A stretch of 64,000 bases of DNA from Vicinamibacteraceae bacterium (GCA_011525805.1 WYBR01000109.1:178670-242669); one strand, 5' to 3'; positions 25,928 through 35,593 are shown, counted from the stretch's first letter. Made by a program: numbers and translations. The notes: a model not told the origin generated them from the sequence alone.

Positions 25928-26005
25928 CAATGACCGCGTGCAGAGACGACCGGCCCCGGTCCCCCGCCTCGACCGCCGCGCCTGCCCCCCAGCCGAGGTC
26001 CCTTG

Positions 26006-27724
26006 ATGCGAGTCGAACCCAAGTCCGAACGCGGCGTCGTGTCCTCTGCCATCCGCAATGCCGGGCAGACGCTGCACTGGCTCGGCCGGCGCTTCGGCCG
26101 CGCGGAGCGCGGGCACGTGACGCGCCGCGTGTGGGAAATCTGGCGCGAAGGGGGCGCCTCGCTGGTGCGCGACTACATGCTCAGCGAGCGCGCGGCTGCC
26201 CGGCGCGAGGCTCGCTACCAGCGATGGCGGCGCGAAGTCGAGCCGGGTCTCCTCACGGCGGAAGCCGTCAGCAACGAACTGGTCGCGCGCGGCCCGCGCT
26301 TCTCCATCATCGTTCCCGCCTTCAACACGCCTGCGGTCATGCTCCGCGCGTGCGTTGAATCGGTCCTGGCGCAGACCTATCCGAAGTGGACGCTGCTGCT
26401 CATCGATGATGGTTCGACGCAGGCCGAGACAACCGCGGCGCTTCATGAGTGCGCCCGGCGCGATGATCGCATCGCGGTGATCCGCCGCCCACGGCAAGGG
26501 GGAGTCGCGGCCGCGACGGAAGAGGGTCTGCTCGCGGCCGAGGGCGAGTTCATCGCCCTGCTCGACCACGACGATGAACTCAGCCCGCACGCGTTGGCGG
26601 CGATGGCGAAACGCATTGCTGAGCAGCACGATCTCGATCTGCTCTTCAGCGATGAGGACAAGACCGACGAGCAGGGGCGGCGCCACACGCCGGTCTTCAA
26701 GCCCGCCTTCAGTCCGCATCATCTCTTCACGAGCAACTACCTCTGCCACCTCCTCGTCGTGCGGACGGCGCTCATGCGGGACGTCGGCGGCATGCGCGGC
26801 GAGTACAACGGCGCGCAGGATTACGACCTCGTGCTGCGCTGCGCAGAGCGGACGCGGCACATCGCGCACGTCCCACTGGTGCTCTATCACTGGCGCACGC
26901 ACGCCCAGTCCACGTCCGGCGCCGGGCGGGCCAAGCCGTGGGCGGCGGAGGCGGGGAGGCGGGCGCTGCGCGACGCCATGCAGCGGCGAGGTCTCGATGC
27001 GGCCGTCGAACACAGCCCTTTTCTGCTCTCGTATCGCGTGCGGCCGAAAGTGACGTGCGATGACCAGGCGGACGTGGTGCGCACGAACGACGATGGATCG
27101 CTCGATCCTTCCGTGTTGCGCGCGGGACTGGCCGGCCGCGCTTCGCGCTGGGCCCTCGTCCTGTCGCCGCAGATTGTCGACTTTGGCCCTCACGACACGC
27201 AGCGCCTGATCGAAGCGGCGAAGATGCCCGATGCCGGACCCGTGGGCGGCGTCATCGTCACGCGCGGCGGGTTGATCGACGATGCAGGCTGGCTGGTCGA
27301 TGATCGCGGAATCCTGCGCGGTCGATACCGCGGCGCCGGCGCGGCCGAGCCGGGCGTCGGCTGGTCGCTGCGCCTGCCGCGCAACGTCTCGATCGTCGGG
27401 CCGCAGTGTCTGCTTGCGGAGCGTTCGCCATTGCTCGGCGTGCTGGAGCGCGGCGGCGGTGAGCCGTGGTGGATCGCGCTGGCGCGGGCGATGCGGGCCG
27501 AGGGTCGCATCGCGCAGATCGTCGGCGAAGTGCAGGTGAGGCGGCGCGGCGGGATGAGCGAGCCGCCCGTGCTGCGCGCGACCGATTGGCGCGACGACCT
27601 GCTGAGCGAAAACCTCGCGTGGGTCGAGCCGGCCTACGCTCCACACGGCGATGCGGGGTTGCCGGATGCTTCACGCGATGAGTCGGAAGTTCGGGAGGCG
27701 CCATGTGCGGCATCGCCGGTTTAG
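26006..27724 (+). CDS. Glycosyltransferase, GT2 family, with N- and C-terminal extensions
   Basis: 572 residues. About 95 residues of basic helical sequence precede the GT2 domain: RFSIIVPAFNTPAVMLRACV, VLAQTYPKWTLLLIDDGST, IALLDHDDELSPHAL and DLLFSDEDKTDEQG (the DxD-type metal site), LVLYHWRTHAQSTS. The domain is like rhamnosyltransferase or GT-A enzymes of polysaccharide loci. The C-terminal 200 residues resemble the extra domain seen in long WsaE/WbbL-type proteins (SPQIVDFGPHDTQRL, ERGGGEPWWIALARAMRAEG). It overlaps asnB by 22 bp, so they are coupled. The acceptor is unknown. Confidence 0.8.
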   Translation: MRVEPKSERGVVSSAIRNAGQTLHWLGRRFGRAERGHVTRRVWEIWREGGASLVRDYMLSERAAARREARYQRWRREVEPGLLTAEAVSNELVARGPRFSIIVPAFNTPAVMLRACVESVLAQTYPKWTLLLIDDGSTQAETTAALHECARRDDRIAVIRRPRQGGVAAATEEGLLAAEGEFIALLDHDDELSPHALAAMAKRIAEQHDLDLLFSDEDKTDEQGRRHTPVFKPAFSPHHLFTSNYLCHLLVVRTALMRDVGGMRGEYNGAQDYDLVLRCAERTRHIAHVPLVLYHWRTHAQSTSGAGRAKPWAAEAGRRALRDAMQRRGLDAAVEHSPFLLSYRVRPKVTCDDQADVVRTNDDGSLDPSVLRAGLAGRASRWALVLSPQIVDFGPHDTQRLIEAAKMPDAGPVGGVIVTRGGLIDDAGWLVDDRGILRGRYRGAGAAEPGVGWSLRLPRNVSIVGPQCLLAERSPLLGVLERGGGEPWWIALARAMRAEGRIAQIVGEVQVRRRGGMSEPPVLRATDWRDDLLSENLAWVEPAYAPHGDAGLPDASRDESEVREAPCAASPV

Positions 27725-29598
27725 TTGACGCCGCCGTGCGGGTGGACAATGAGACGCTTGCCGCGCAGGTGATCGCGATGCGCGACCGCCTCGCGCACCG
27801 CGGCCCGGACGATGCCGGAGTGCTCGTCGAGGCGGACCTGCGCCTGGCGCTGGGCCACCGGCGCCTCACCATCGTCGATCTCACCGAGACGGGCAACCAG
27901 CCCATGACCAGCGCCTGCGGGCGCTTCACCATCGTCTACAACGGCGAGATCTACAACGCGGCAGATCTGCGCGCGAAGTACCCACACATCCGCTGGCGCG
28001 GCCGCAGCGACACCGAGGCGCTGCTCGAGCACCTCGCCGCGAAGGGACCCGAGGGGATCGCCGATCTCAACGGAATGTTCGCCTTCGCCCTGCTCGATCG
28101 GGCGAAGGGCGAACTGATTCTCGCGCGCGATCGGTTCGGGCAGAAGCCGCTCTGTTACACGGCCGGCGGGGGCGGGCGCTTCGCGTTCGCGTCGGAACTT
28201 TCCGCCCTGCGAACGCTGCCGTGGTTCAATGCGTCGATCGACCGCGAGGCGTTGGCGGCGTACCTGCTGCTCCAGTACGTGCACCAGCCGCGCAGCATCC
28301 ACGCCGGGGCGAGGAAACTCCCGCCGGGCTGCTGGATGCGCGTGCGCCTCGATGAGCAGATCACTGTTGAGGAGCCGCGGCGCTGGTTCGACTGGTCGGC
28401 GCGGCCCGAAGGCGAGGAGCCCGCGACGGAGCGCGGCATCGAGGAGATGCTCGATGAACTCGATGCGCTGCTCATGCAGGCCGTGCGGCGACGCCTGATG
28501 AGCGATGTGCCCCTCGGCGTGCTGCTCAGCGGGGGGATCGACTCGGCCCTCATCGCTTCGGCGATGGTTTGCCTCGTCGATGATCCGGTGCGCTCGTTCA
28601 GCATCGGCTTTTCCGGCAGCGAGGAGAGTGAGCATCTCGAAGCGCGTCAGGCGGCGGCGACGATCGGCACGCTGCACCAGGATGAAGTGCTTCGCGCCGA
28701 AATCCTCGAACTCCTCCCGACGATCGCGGCGCATCTCGACGAGCCGCTGGGCGACAGCAGTTGTCTGCCGACCTTCCTCCTCGCGCAACTCGCGAGGCGG
28801 GAGGTCAAGGTCGTGCTCACAGGCGACGGCGGAGATGAACTCTTCGGCGGCTACCAGCGCTACGCCGAGACCCTGCGCGAGGAGGCGCAACTGGCGCACC
28901 GCCTTCGCTACGTCGCCACGCAGCGGCGGCGGTGGAGCGCGGCCGACGCCTACTGCTCGCCCCGATTCTGGATGTTCATGCCCGAGACGATCATTGATTG
29001 GATCGGCGACTGGCCGGAGTTTGCAGCGCACGGCGCCGCGACGATGCGCGGAATCCTCGCCGACGAGTCGCGGCCGCTGATCCACCGCATGCGCGACGTT
29101 GATGTGCACACCTATCTGCCCGGCGCCGTGCTCGCCAAAGTCGATCGCATGACCATGGCGCATGGGCTGGAGGCGCGAAGCCCGTTTCTCGATCCCGAGG
29201 TGGCTGCCTTCGCCTCGCGCCTGCCCGCGTCGCTTTCCGGCAGCGCCGTGCGGCTCAAGCCAATGCTGCGCGACGTGCTCGCGCGCCGCCTGCCGCGCGA
29301 GTGGTCGCAGCGGCCCAAGAAGGGCTTTGGCCTGCCTTCGAGCGCGTGGAGCCACGCCAAGATGATCGGCTTGTGCGACGAGTTGCTCCTCGCGCCCGAC
29401 GCCCGCTGCCGCGACCTGCTCGATCGCCAGGCGCTGGCGGCGTGGGTCCATCGGCAGCGCCGGCCGCAGGCGTTCAGCGTCTACCAGGTGTGGACGCTGC
29501 TGGTGCTGGAACTCTGGTTGCGAAGCGCGGCGGACGTGGCGGCCTCGGGCGCGGCCGCCGGCCCCCTCTGCGCCCTGCCGCTGGCGACGGACTGCTGA
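27703..29598 (+). CDS. asnB: Asparagine synthase (glutamine-hydrolysing)
   Basis: 631 residues. The MCGIAG start gives the catalytic N-terminal Cys of the class II glutaminase domain, with IVDLTETGNQPM, YNGEIYN and GRSDTEALLEHL. The synthetase domain has the PP-loop LLSGGIDSALIASAM near residue 273 and TGDGGDELFGGYQRY. In polysaccharide clusters such AsnB proteins often amidate sugar acids or are part of the exosortase-type loci; free asparagine synthesis is the alternative. It is coupled to the GT2 upstream and lies 6 bp before the GT4 downstream. Confidence 0.9.
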   Translation: MCGIAGLVDAAVRVDNETLAAQVIAMRDRLAHRGPDDAGVLVEADLRLALGHRRLTIVDLTETGNQPMTSACGRFTIVYNGEIYNAADLRAKYPHIRWRGRSDTEALLEHLAAKGPEGIADLNGMFAFALLDRAKGELILARDRFGQKPLCYTAGGGGRFAFASELSALRTLPWFNASIDREALAAYLLLQYVHQPRSIHAGARKLPPGCWMRVRLDEQITVEEPRRWFDWSARPEGEEPATERGIEEMLDELDALLMQAVRRRLMSDVPLGVLLSGGIDSALIASAMVCLVDDPVRSFSIGFSGSEESEHLEARQAAATIGTLHQDEVLRAEILELLPTIAAHLDEPLGDSSCLPTFLLAQLARREVKVVLTGDGGDELFGGYQRYAETLREEAQLAHRLRYVATQRRRWSAADAYCSPRFWMFMPETIIDWIGDWPEFAAHGAATMRGILADESRPLIHRMRDVDVHTYLPGAVLAKVDRMTMAHGLEARSPFLDPEVAAFASRLPASLSGSAVRLKPMLRDVLARRLPREWSQRPKKGFGLPSSAWSHAKMIGLCDELLLAPDARCRDLLDRQALAAWVHRQRRPQAFSVYQVWTLLVLELWLRSAADVAASGAAAGPLCALPLATDC

Positions 29599-29604
29599 CG
29601 CAGC

Positions 29605-31461
29605 ATGGCCTTCACCGCACGAATGCTCCCGCACGTCCTCTTCGGCGCCGCGCACCGCGACGCGTCGCTCCCGCATCGTCGCCTCGTGATCGTTTCTGAC
29701 GAGGCGCTGAGCGAAGTCGAATTGCGCCTGCTCTTTCCGCGACTCGAAACCGGCGTGCTGGTCCACGTCGTCGGCTCGGGGCTTGAGTCGCGCTCGCCTG
29801 TGGGAATCGCCGGGCCGAAGTTGGCGGAGGTCGGCTGGGATCCGGGGAAGGGAGGCTTTGGCGAGCGCGATGCGCAGCGCCTTCGCCGCGCCGGCGGCGC
29901 CGCCGTCTTCCTCAAACCCCACGCGCAGTGCAGCGGGCGCATGCTGCGCGACCTGCGCCGCTGCGGCGTGCGCAGCGCGATCTTCGACGAAGGCGGGCGG
30001 TGGAAGCGCGCGGCGATCGAGCGCGCCATCGCCGGGAAGTTTCGCCTCGACCGCCTGCCCGAACGATTCGGCGGGCGCGCCCGACCGGTGCTGAGCCGGC
30101 TCGGCGCCGCGCTCGACGGCAGCGTCGGCAGCGCCGTGCGCGTTGTGATGATGGAGGGCGCGTGCGATCTCGGCCGCGGCGCGGAAGCGAAGGCGATCGC
30201 ACGCTTCGCCTCGACGCTGGGGGCGATCGAACGGAACCGCGCCTCGCGCAAGCAGGTCAAGCGCGTGATGCACTTTGTCAGCAGCCTCGATTCCGGCGGG
30301 GCCGAGCGCCAGGTCGTCCACGCCGCCGAGAGTCAAAGGCGGCGCGGCCTCGATCCGCTGGTGCGCACTCAGGCGGCGCTTTCGGGTCAGCGAGCGCACT
30401 ACCTTCCGCTGCTGCTTGAGGCGGGCATCGAGGCGCGGCAGGCCGGCGCGATCGACGCCGAGGCCCTCGGACGCGTCGGCGATGGCGTGCGCGAATCGGC
30501 GGGGCTGGTCCAGGCGCTGCGCGACCTGCCCCACTCCGTGCGCGACGGCGTGCTGGACGTGCTGGGCGAACTGATGCTCGAGCGGCCCGACGTGCTGCAC
30601 TGCTGGCTCGACGAGCCCAACGTGCTCGGCGGCGTCGCGGGCCTGCTCGCCGGCGTGCCGCGCATCATTCTCTCAACGCGCAACGTGAACCCATCGCACT
30701 TTCCGCACCTTCACCGCCCGTGGATGCGTTCGTGGTATCGATTCCTCGCCGCGAGGCGGCGCATCGTCTTCGCCGGCAACTCGGCGGCCGGCATCGCCGA
30801 CTACGCGCGGTGGCTGGAGATCGATCCCGCTCGCTTCATTCTGCTGCGCAACGCCGTGCCGCCGGAGGCGTTCGACGGTCCCGAGCCTGAGCAGGTCGAG
30901 GCGATCCGCCGAGAGATCGGCCTCGACGCCGCACAGCCGCTGGTCGTCGGCATCATGCGCCTGTCGATTGAGAAGCGCCCCGACTTGTTCGTGGAAACGA
31001 TCCGCCGCGTGCGGCTGGCGCGCCCCGGCTGTCGCGCTGCGATCGTCGGCGTCGGTCCGCTCGAGGGCGAGGTGCTTCGGCAGGTTGCGGCGCTGCGCCT
31101 CGATCGCGCCATCACGCTCCTCGGCCAGCGGCGCGAGGTGAGCGCGATCCTCGCCGCCGCCGATGTCGTGCTCCTCACCTCCGACTATGAAGGCACGCCC
31201 AACTCGCTGCTCGAAGCACTTGCGCTCGAACGCGCCGTCGTCGCCACCGACGCGGGCGGCGTGGCGGAAGTGATCGAGCACGAGCAGACGGGCCTGCTTG
31301 CGGAGCGCGGCGACGCCGGCGCCCTCGCCGCCGCCGTCAATCGACTCCTTGGAGATCCGGGGCTGCGCCAGCGCCTCGGCCGCGCCGGCCGCGACATGGT
31401 GCGCGAGTGCTTCAGCCCCGACGCGGTGAGCGGGCGGACGCTCGCCGCCTACATCGCCTGA
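29605..31461 (+). CDS. Glycosyltransferase GT4 with a novel N-terminal domain
   Basis: 618 residues, much longer than a GT4 enzyme. Residues about 220-618 are the GT4 part: KRVMHFVSSLDSGGAERQVV (donor-side start), VPRIILSTRNVNPSHFPHLH, VGIMRLSIEKRPDLFVETIR and SDYEGTPNSLLEALALERAV. Residues 1-215 match nothing I know; they are Arg- and Gly-rich with alternating helices and strands (RLVIVSDEALSEVELRLLFP). It ends 13 bp inside the convergent MtfA-like gene. Role probably in the same glycan as the neighbouring genes. Confidence 0.75.
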   Translation: MAFTARMLPHVLFGAAHRDASLPHRRLVIVSDEALSEVELRLLFPRLETGVLVHVVGSGLESRSPVGIAGPKLAEVGWDPGKGGFGERDAQRLRRAGGAAVFLKPHAQCSGRMLRDLRRCGVRSAIFDEGGRWKRAAIERAIAGKFRLDRLPERFGGRARPVLSRLGAALDGSVGSAVRVVMMEGACDLGRGAEAKAIARFASTLGAIERNRASRKQVKRVMHFVSSLDSGGAERQVVHAAESQRRRGLDPLVRTQAALSGQRAHYLPLLLEAGIEARQAGAIDAEALGRVGDGVRESAGLVQALRDLPHSVRDGVLDVLGELMLERPDVLHCWLDEPNVLGGVAGLLAGVPRIILSTRNVNPSHFPHLHRPWMRSWYRFLAARRRIVFAGNSAAGIADYARWLEIDPARFILLRNAVPPEAFDGPEPEQVEAIRREIGLDAAQPLVVGIMRLSIEKRPDLFVETIRRVRLARPGCRAAIVGVGPLEGEVLRQVAALRLDRAITLLGQRREVSAILAAADVVLLTSDYEGTPNSLLEALALERAVVATDAGGVAEVIEHEQTGLLAERGDAGALAAAVNRLLGDPGLRQRLGRAGRDMVRECFSPDAVSGRTLAAYIA

Positions 31462-32261
31462 GCGCCGCGATCGCTCCACGCCAGCGGATCCTGCCGGAAA
31501 AACTTCGACCACTGGCGGTACAACTCCGGCTCGGCGATGCGCAACTCGGCGGGCTGCTCGAAGAACGTCTCAGTCACGACGGCGAAGAACTCCGCTTCGT
31601 CCGTCGCGCCGTAGGAATCGACCACGGTGCTGCGGCCACGCTTCACGTCGCGCCGGTGCCGCTCGAACGCCTCGCGGAACACCCTCGCCCACTCTCGCGC
31701 GTCGCCCTCGGGCTGCTCCTCCGGCTCGGCCGAAGACAGCCCCCATTCATCGTCGATCTGGTGGGCGAATTCGTGCAGGACGACGTTCTCGCCGCTCTGA
31801 GAGTCGGCCGAACCCTCCACGACGTCGCGCCACGAGAGCACGAGCGATCCCTCCGCCCACGATTCGCCGGCCCGCGGCTCGTGATCCTCGACGACGATGC
31901 CGCTCTCGTGCTGCTCGGCCGCCGGCGCGAGGTACTCGTCGGGATAAACGAGGATCGACCGCAGGGCGGGGAAGTAGTCCGTCTCGCGGTGCAGCAGCAG
32001 GATGCACGCCTGGGCGGCGATCGTCAGGCGCACCTCATCGTCGATGACCATGCCGCCGCACCCCTCAAAGCCCTTCTCGTTGAGGAAGATGAGGACGTGG
32101 CGGAGCAGTTCAAGGCGATCGGCCGGCGGCAGCCGCCGCCAGAGGCCGACGCGCCTCTCAATGATCCCCCGCCAGGCCGGGGGAAACGGCCTCGTGGCCA
32201 GCCGCGCCCGCCGCCTCCGCTTGCCTCCTCCCAGCCAGCGCATCAACCGCAGTATCGGCAT
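31449..32261 (-). CDS. MtfA-like zinc-dependent peptidase
   Basis: 270 residues from MPILRLMRWL; TAGAAT lies 5 nt before it. The region VVLHEFAHQIDDEWG has the HExxH zinc site; before it are ERRVGLWRRLPPADRLELLR and FLNEKGFEGCGGM, and after it FFAVVTETFFEQP with the third ligand Glu, all typical of MtfA (Mlc titration factor A), an aminopeptidase in E. coli acting with the glucose repressor. No Mlc is seen here. Overlaps the convergent GT4 by 13 bp. Confidence 0.85.
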   Translation of the reverse strand: MPILRLMRWLGGGKRRRRARLATRPFPPAWRGIIERRVGLWRRLPPADRLELLRHVLIFLNEKGFEGCGGMVIDDEVRLTIAAQACILLLHRETDYFPALRSILVYPDEYLAPAAEQHESGIVVEDHEPRAGESWAEGSLVLSWRDVVEGSADSQSGENVVLHEFAHQIDDEWGLSSAEPEEQPEGDAREWARVFREAFERHRRDVKRGRSTVVDSYGATDEAEFFAVVTETFFEQPAELRIAEPELYRQWSKFFRQDPLAWSDRGAQAM

Positions 32262-32266
32262 GGTGC

Positions 32267-32272
32267 ATTCTA
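32267..32272 (-). promoter_or_regulatory. -10-like TAGAAT ahead of the MtfA-like gene
   Basis: Five nt before ATG 32261. Confidence 0.35.
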
Positions 32273-32371
32273 AGGTGGACACCCGTCTCGCGGTTGCGAC
32301 GTGGGCGCAGGTCACGCGACGCCATATCATCCTCCCTCACCGCGTCTACCGGAAACTGGCGGAGCAGAGTC

Positions 32372-32941
32372 ATGGCGTCGGAGTCGGCGTTGAACAACCC
32401 ATTCATGCGCGTGGCGCCCGGCGCGGATGTGCCGCGCACCGTCAACGTCATCGTCGAGATTCCCAAGGGGCGGCGAAGCAAGTTTGAGGTCGACAAGGCG
32501 AGCGGCCTTCTCAAACTCGACCGCTACCTCTACTCCTCGGCGCACTACCCCGGCGATTACGGCTTCATTCCGCAGACGCTGGCGGAGGACGGCGACCCGC
32601 TCGACATCCTCGTGATGGTCAACGAGCCGACGTTCTCGGGCTGCCTGATCGAGGCTCGGCCGCTGGGACTGTTTCGCATGACCGACAAGGGCGACAACGA
32701 CTTCAAGGTGCTGGCGGTGCCGGCGACGGACCCGACCTTCGCGGAATTCCGCGACCTGTGGCGCGTGCCCGCCCACTTCCTGCGCGAGGTCGAGCACTTC
32801 TTTGCGACGTACAAGCAACTTGAAGATGAAGGCGACGTGCGCACGCTGGGATGGCACGATTCGGCCGCGGCGCACGCGGAGATTCTCGCGTCGATTGCGC
32901 GCTTCGCGCGCCAGGCGGAGGCGCTTGCCGCGCACACTTGA
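32372..32941 (+). CDS. ppa: Inorganic pyrophosphatase (family I)
   Basis: 189 residues; start at ATG 32372 after GGAG. It hydrolyses PPi to phosphate with Mg. Signature EDGDPLDILVMV with the metal-binding Asp, preceded by VIVEIPKGRRSKFEVDK, LDRYLYSSAHYPGDYGFIPQ, and followed by GDNDFKVLAVPATDP. Length is usual for the soluble enzyme. Confidence 0.95.
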   Translation: MASESALNNPFMRVAPGADVPRTVNVIVEIPKGRRSKFEVDKASGLLKLDRYLYSSAHYPGDYGFIPQTLAEDGDPLDILVMVNEPTFSGCLIEARPLGLFRMTDKGDNDFKVLAVPATDPTFAEFRDLWRVPAHFLREVEHFFATYKQLEDEGDVRTLGWHDSAAAHAEILASIARFARQAEALAAHT

Positions 32942-32984
32942 ACCGGGGGCCTCGTCCTCGATTTCGCTTGGAGACGGAGAAGCG

Positions 32985-34367
32985 ATGAACGCGCCTCATC
33001 CACACCATCTTTGGGAACCGCAGCCGCAGGCTCAGGCGCTGGTGCGCGAGGTGGTCGATCGGCTGCTCTCGCGCTGCGCCCGCGCGGGCGACCTCGCCAG
33101 GCGCATGCGGCAGGAGACGGCGACGCGCTTCATCGACTGGATCGATTCGATCGAGGCGCCGGCGAAGGAGGACTGGGAAGCGACTCTGGGCAAGGCGGGT
33201 TTCGCCTGTCGCGAACGTGTCGGCACGTCCCGCGTCATGATCCACGAGGGCGGCGTCTTTCCCGCCTTCGTCGTGTCCGACACCACCGTGCTGCGCGTGT
33301 TCGTGAAGGTGGAGTCGGTCGCGGACTTCATGGCCGCGTGGATGATCTCCAACGACTACATCATCGAGGGCGAGCCGTTCTCCGCGGTGCGCCGCGCGCC
33401 GGTCTTCCACGGAGACGGGGCGGATCTGTGGGTCATCGAGCGCCACGGATCGCGCAGCGCCATCGTCCCGCCGCCTGATCCTCAGCGCTCGATCCGCATG
33501 GTGCGGCACCTGGAGTCGCTGCGCCGCCGCGAGCGCGACTGGCCCGACGACGACCAGGGCTTTGCGCGGGTGAACCGGCTGGTAGACGCGGCGATCGCCG
33601 ACCTCGGCGTGGACATGGCCTGCGACATCTTCTTCGCCGCCGAACGCGAGTACTGGGCGCGGCGCAACCGCGCCGCGCGGATCCAGAAGGGCCGGCAGGA
33701 TGCGCTCGGCCTGGGCTGGGCGAATCACGACCACCACACGTTCCGTTCTTCGCGGCCGCGGTTCCGGCAACTCGTCGCGCTCTTCGAGCGACTCGGCATG
33801 CAGCCGCGCGAGCGTTTTTACGCCGGGGCGGAGGCGGGGTGGGGCGCGCAGGTGCTCGAGCAGCCGGCGTGCGGCATTGTGGTCTTCGCGGACGTCGATC
33901 TCTCGCCCGACGAGGTCGCCGGCGACTTCGCGCACGATCCGCTCCCCGAGCGGCGCGAACTGGGCACCGTCGGCCTGTGGTGCGGCCTGCACGGCGAGTC
34001 GATCCTCCAGGCCGGGATGCACCACCTCGAATGCCAGTTTGACCACGCCGCACTCTGCGAGCAGTTGCAGGCGGCGGGGGTCGGCACGATGGCCCCCTTC
34101 ACCGACCTGCCCTACCTGCGACAGGCGTTCACCGAGGGTGAACGCTGGAAGGTGTCGGAGAAGCGCCTCGGGCACCTCCTCGATGCTGGGCAGATCACCC
34201 CCGCGCAGGCGAACCAGTTCCGCATGACCGGGGCGATCGGCTCGCACCTTGAGAACCTGGAGCGCAACGACGGCTACAAGGGTTTCAACCAGCAGGGCGT
34301 CTCGGACATCATCGCGCGCACCGATCCGCGGCGCGGAGCGCCCCAGGCGGAACTTCTCGGCGCGTAG
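32985..34367 (+). CDS. Uncharacterised metalloenzyme-like protein (possibly DUF1338 / VOC-type)
   Basis: 460 residues after GGAGACGGAGAA. Two halves with beta-alpha pattern: residues about 60-180 (GKAGFACRERVGTSRVMIHE, VLRVFVKVESVADFMAAWMI) and 240-320 (GWANHDHHTFRSSRPRFRQL, FERLGMQPRERFYAGAEAGW, GIVVFADVDLSPDEV). The His-rich NHDHHTFRS and the following strand resemble the DUF1338 family of VOC-fold Fe(II) enzymes (2-oxoadipate dioxygenase type), which is my best guess; the C-terminal region ending GFNQQGVSDII also fits. Confidence in function is low, in the gene itself high. Confidence 0.5.
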   Translation: MNAPHPHHLWEPQPQAQALVREVVDRLLSRCARAGDLARRMRQETATRFIDWIDSIEAPAKEDWEATLGKAGFACRERVGTSRVMIHEGGVFPAFVVSDTTVLRVFVKVESVADFMAAWMISNDYIIEGEPFSAVRRAPVFHGDGADLWVIERHGSRSAIVPPPDPQRSIRMVRHLESLRRRERDWPDDDQGFARVNRLVDAAIADLGVDMACDIFFAAEREYWARRNRAARIQKGRQDALGLGWANHDHHTFRSSRPRFRQLVALFERLGMQPRERFYAGAEAGWGAQVLEQPACGIVVFADVDLSPDEVAGDFAHDPLPERRELGTVGLWCGLHGESILQAGMHHLECQFDHAALCEQLQAAGVGTMAPFTDLPYLRQAFTEGERWKVSEKRLGHLLDAGQITPAQANQFRMTGAIGSHLENLERNDGYKGFNQQGVSDIIARTDPRRGAPQAELLGA

Positions 34368-34400
34368 GGCGCTTCGGCGCGGGTTGATTCTCCGGCACGA

Positions 34401-34937
34401 TCAAACCTTCGGCGCGGGGTCGAACATCGTGTCGAGTTCGGTCTTGTTGACGTGATTGAAGTAGTTCGTGAAGTAGTTGACGGCCAAGGCGCCGAGCGTC
34501 TCGACGACGGCGGCGTCGTCGAACCCGGCGGCGCGGAACGCCTTGAGGTCGGCGTCGCTGACGTAGCCCTTCTTCTCGAGGAGCGCGGCGGCAAAACGCA
34601 AGAGGGCCTGGTCCTTCGCGTCCCGGGCGATGCCCTTGCGCGCCTCGACCGCAGCCTTGGCGTCGATGCCCAGTGACGACGCGACTTTCGTGTGCGCCCC
34701 GAGGCAGTAGTCGCAGGAGGTGGACTGGGCGCAGTAGAGCGCGATGAGTTCGTGTTGGGCCGGCGTGAGCGAGCCGCCGCGAACGCCGCCCGAGAATTTC
34801 AGGAATGCGTCGAGCACCGCGGGGTTGTTGGCGATGCCGCGGTAGATGTTGAGTTTCTTCTTCGCAAGCGGGCCGTCGAAGAGTTCCTTCGCCTTGCCGA
34901 CGGCCGCGGCCGGATCAACGACATTCAGACGTGCCAT
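34401..34937 (-). CDS. Carboxymuconolactone decarboxylase / AhpD-like alkylhydroperoxidase
   Basis: 178 residues. The central CxxC with following His (STSCDYCLGAHTK, Cys75 and Cys78, His82) is the AhpD active-site pattern; the flanking helices (ELIALYCAQ, ALLRFAAALLEKKGYVSDAD, NYFTNYFNHVNKTELD) fit the CMD superfamily. It probably reduces peroxides with electrons from a thiol partner. No ahpC nearby. Confidence 0.8.
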   Translation of the reverse strand: MARLNVVDPAAAVGKAKELFDGPLAKKKLNIYRGIANNPAVLDAFLKFSGGVRGGSLTPAQHELIALYCAQSTSCDYCLGAHTKVASSLGIDAKAAVEARKGIARDAKDQALLRFAAALLEKKGYVSDADLKAFRAAGFDDAAVVETLGALAVNYFTNYFNHVNKTELDTMFDPAPKV

Positions 34938-35124
34938 GGGAGGTGCCTTTCGGTGCAGCAGGAGTTACGTTCTGCCTGTTACGTTCGCGGCGAGTGGTGT
35001 GTTCGCGCGGAGGCCGTGCGGCCCGAGAGTCGCGGCGGCGCTCTTGGTAATGTTCGAACCTCGTCGGCGCGCCGCCAACGGGGAAACGGCCCTGATTGGG
35101 ATGTGCCCGAGTCGCGGAGGGCGA

Positions 35125-35475
35125 TCAGCCGGCTGGCGACGCATCGGGAGCGACGGCCATCGCCTCATCCACGCGGCGCATGAGATCGACGTAGTCCATC
35201 TGGGCGATCTGCATGTCGCGCAGTCTCGGATGCATCGCGACGCGGGCTTGAAGGTCGGAAAGGCGGCGCTTGTCCTCCACCTCGATCGGGCGGCCCTGCG
35301 ATTCCTTCTCGCCGATGAGGTCGATCTGGCGCGAGTAGTCGGCGAGGAGGCGCTGGGCTTCGACGTCGTTGCGGATGGCGTCGAGAATTTCGCCGTACTT
35401 GCGCACCGCGGGATGCTCGGCGATCATGGCGCCGAGTTTGCGCGCGGCTTCGAGGATGTGCGTGGTGTCGGACAT
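35125..35475 (-). CDS. YlbF/YmcA-family (DUF964-like) protein
   Basis: 116 residues, start with TACGAT 7 nt upstream. The helical pattern ILEAARKLGAMIAEHPAVRK, RNDVEAQRLLADYSRQIDLI, RLSDLQARVAMHPRLRDMQI matches YlbF/YmcA-type proteins, which in Bacillus form a complex affecting RNase Y and development. No direct evidence for function here. It faces away from rnr, 118 bp away. Confidence 0.65.
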   Translation of the reverse strand: MSDTTHILEAARKLGAMIAEHPAVRKYGEILDAIRNDVEAQRLLADYSRQIDLIGEKESQGRPIEVEDKRRLSDLQARVAMHPRLRDMQIAQMDYVDLMRRVDEAMAVAPDASPAG

Positions 35476-35482
35476 GTGGTGG

Positions 35483-35488
35483 ATCGTA
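35483..35488 (-). promoter_or_regulatory. -10-like TACGAT ahead of the YlbF-like gene
   Basis: Seven nt before the ATG at 35475. Confidence 0.4.
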
Positions 35489-35567
35489 GGCCGTCGCCGG
35501 CCTCGCGCGCCGACCGGGCACACCGGCGCCGGGCCGCCCCGCCGGCCGTGCCGGCGCGCGGCCCGGC

Positions 35568-35573
35568 TATGAT
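35568..35573 (+). promoter_or_regulatory. -10-like TATGAT ahead of rnr
   Basis: Twenty nt before ATG 35594; no clear -35 in the GC-rich stretch upstream. Confidence 0.35.
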
Positions 35574-35593
35574 CGCCGAGTCTTTTTCCGTGG

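Noticed and set aside
27721..30600. A 959-codon open frame on the minus strand across asnB and the GT4 gene.
   Set aside because: Antisense shadow of high-GC genes; it has no family motif, while the plus-strand proteins have complete catalytic motifs.
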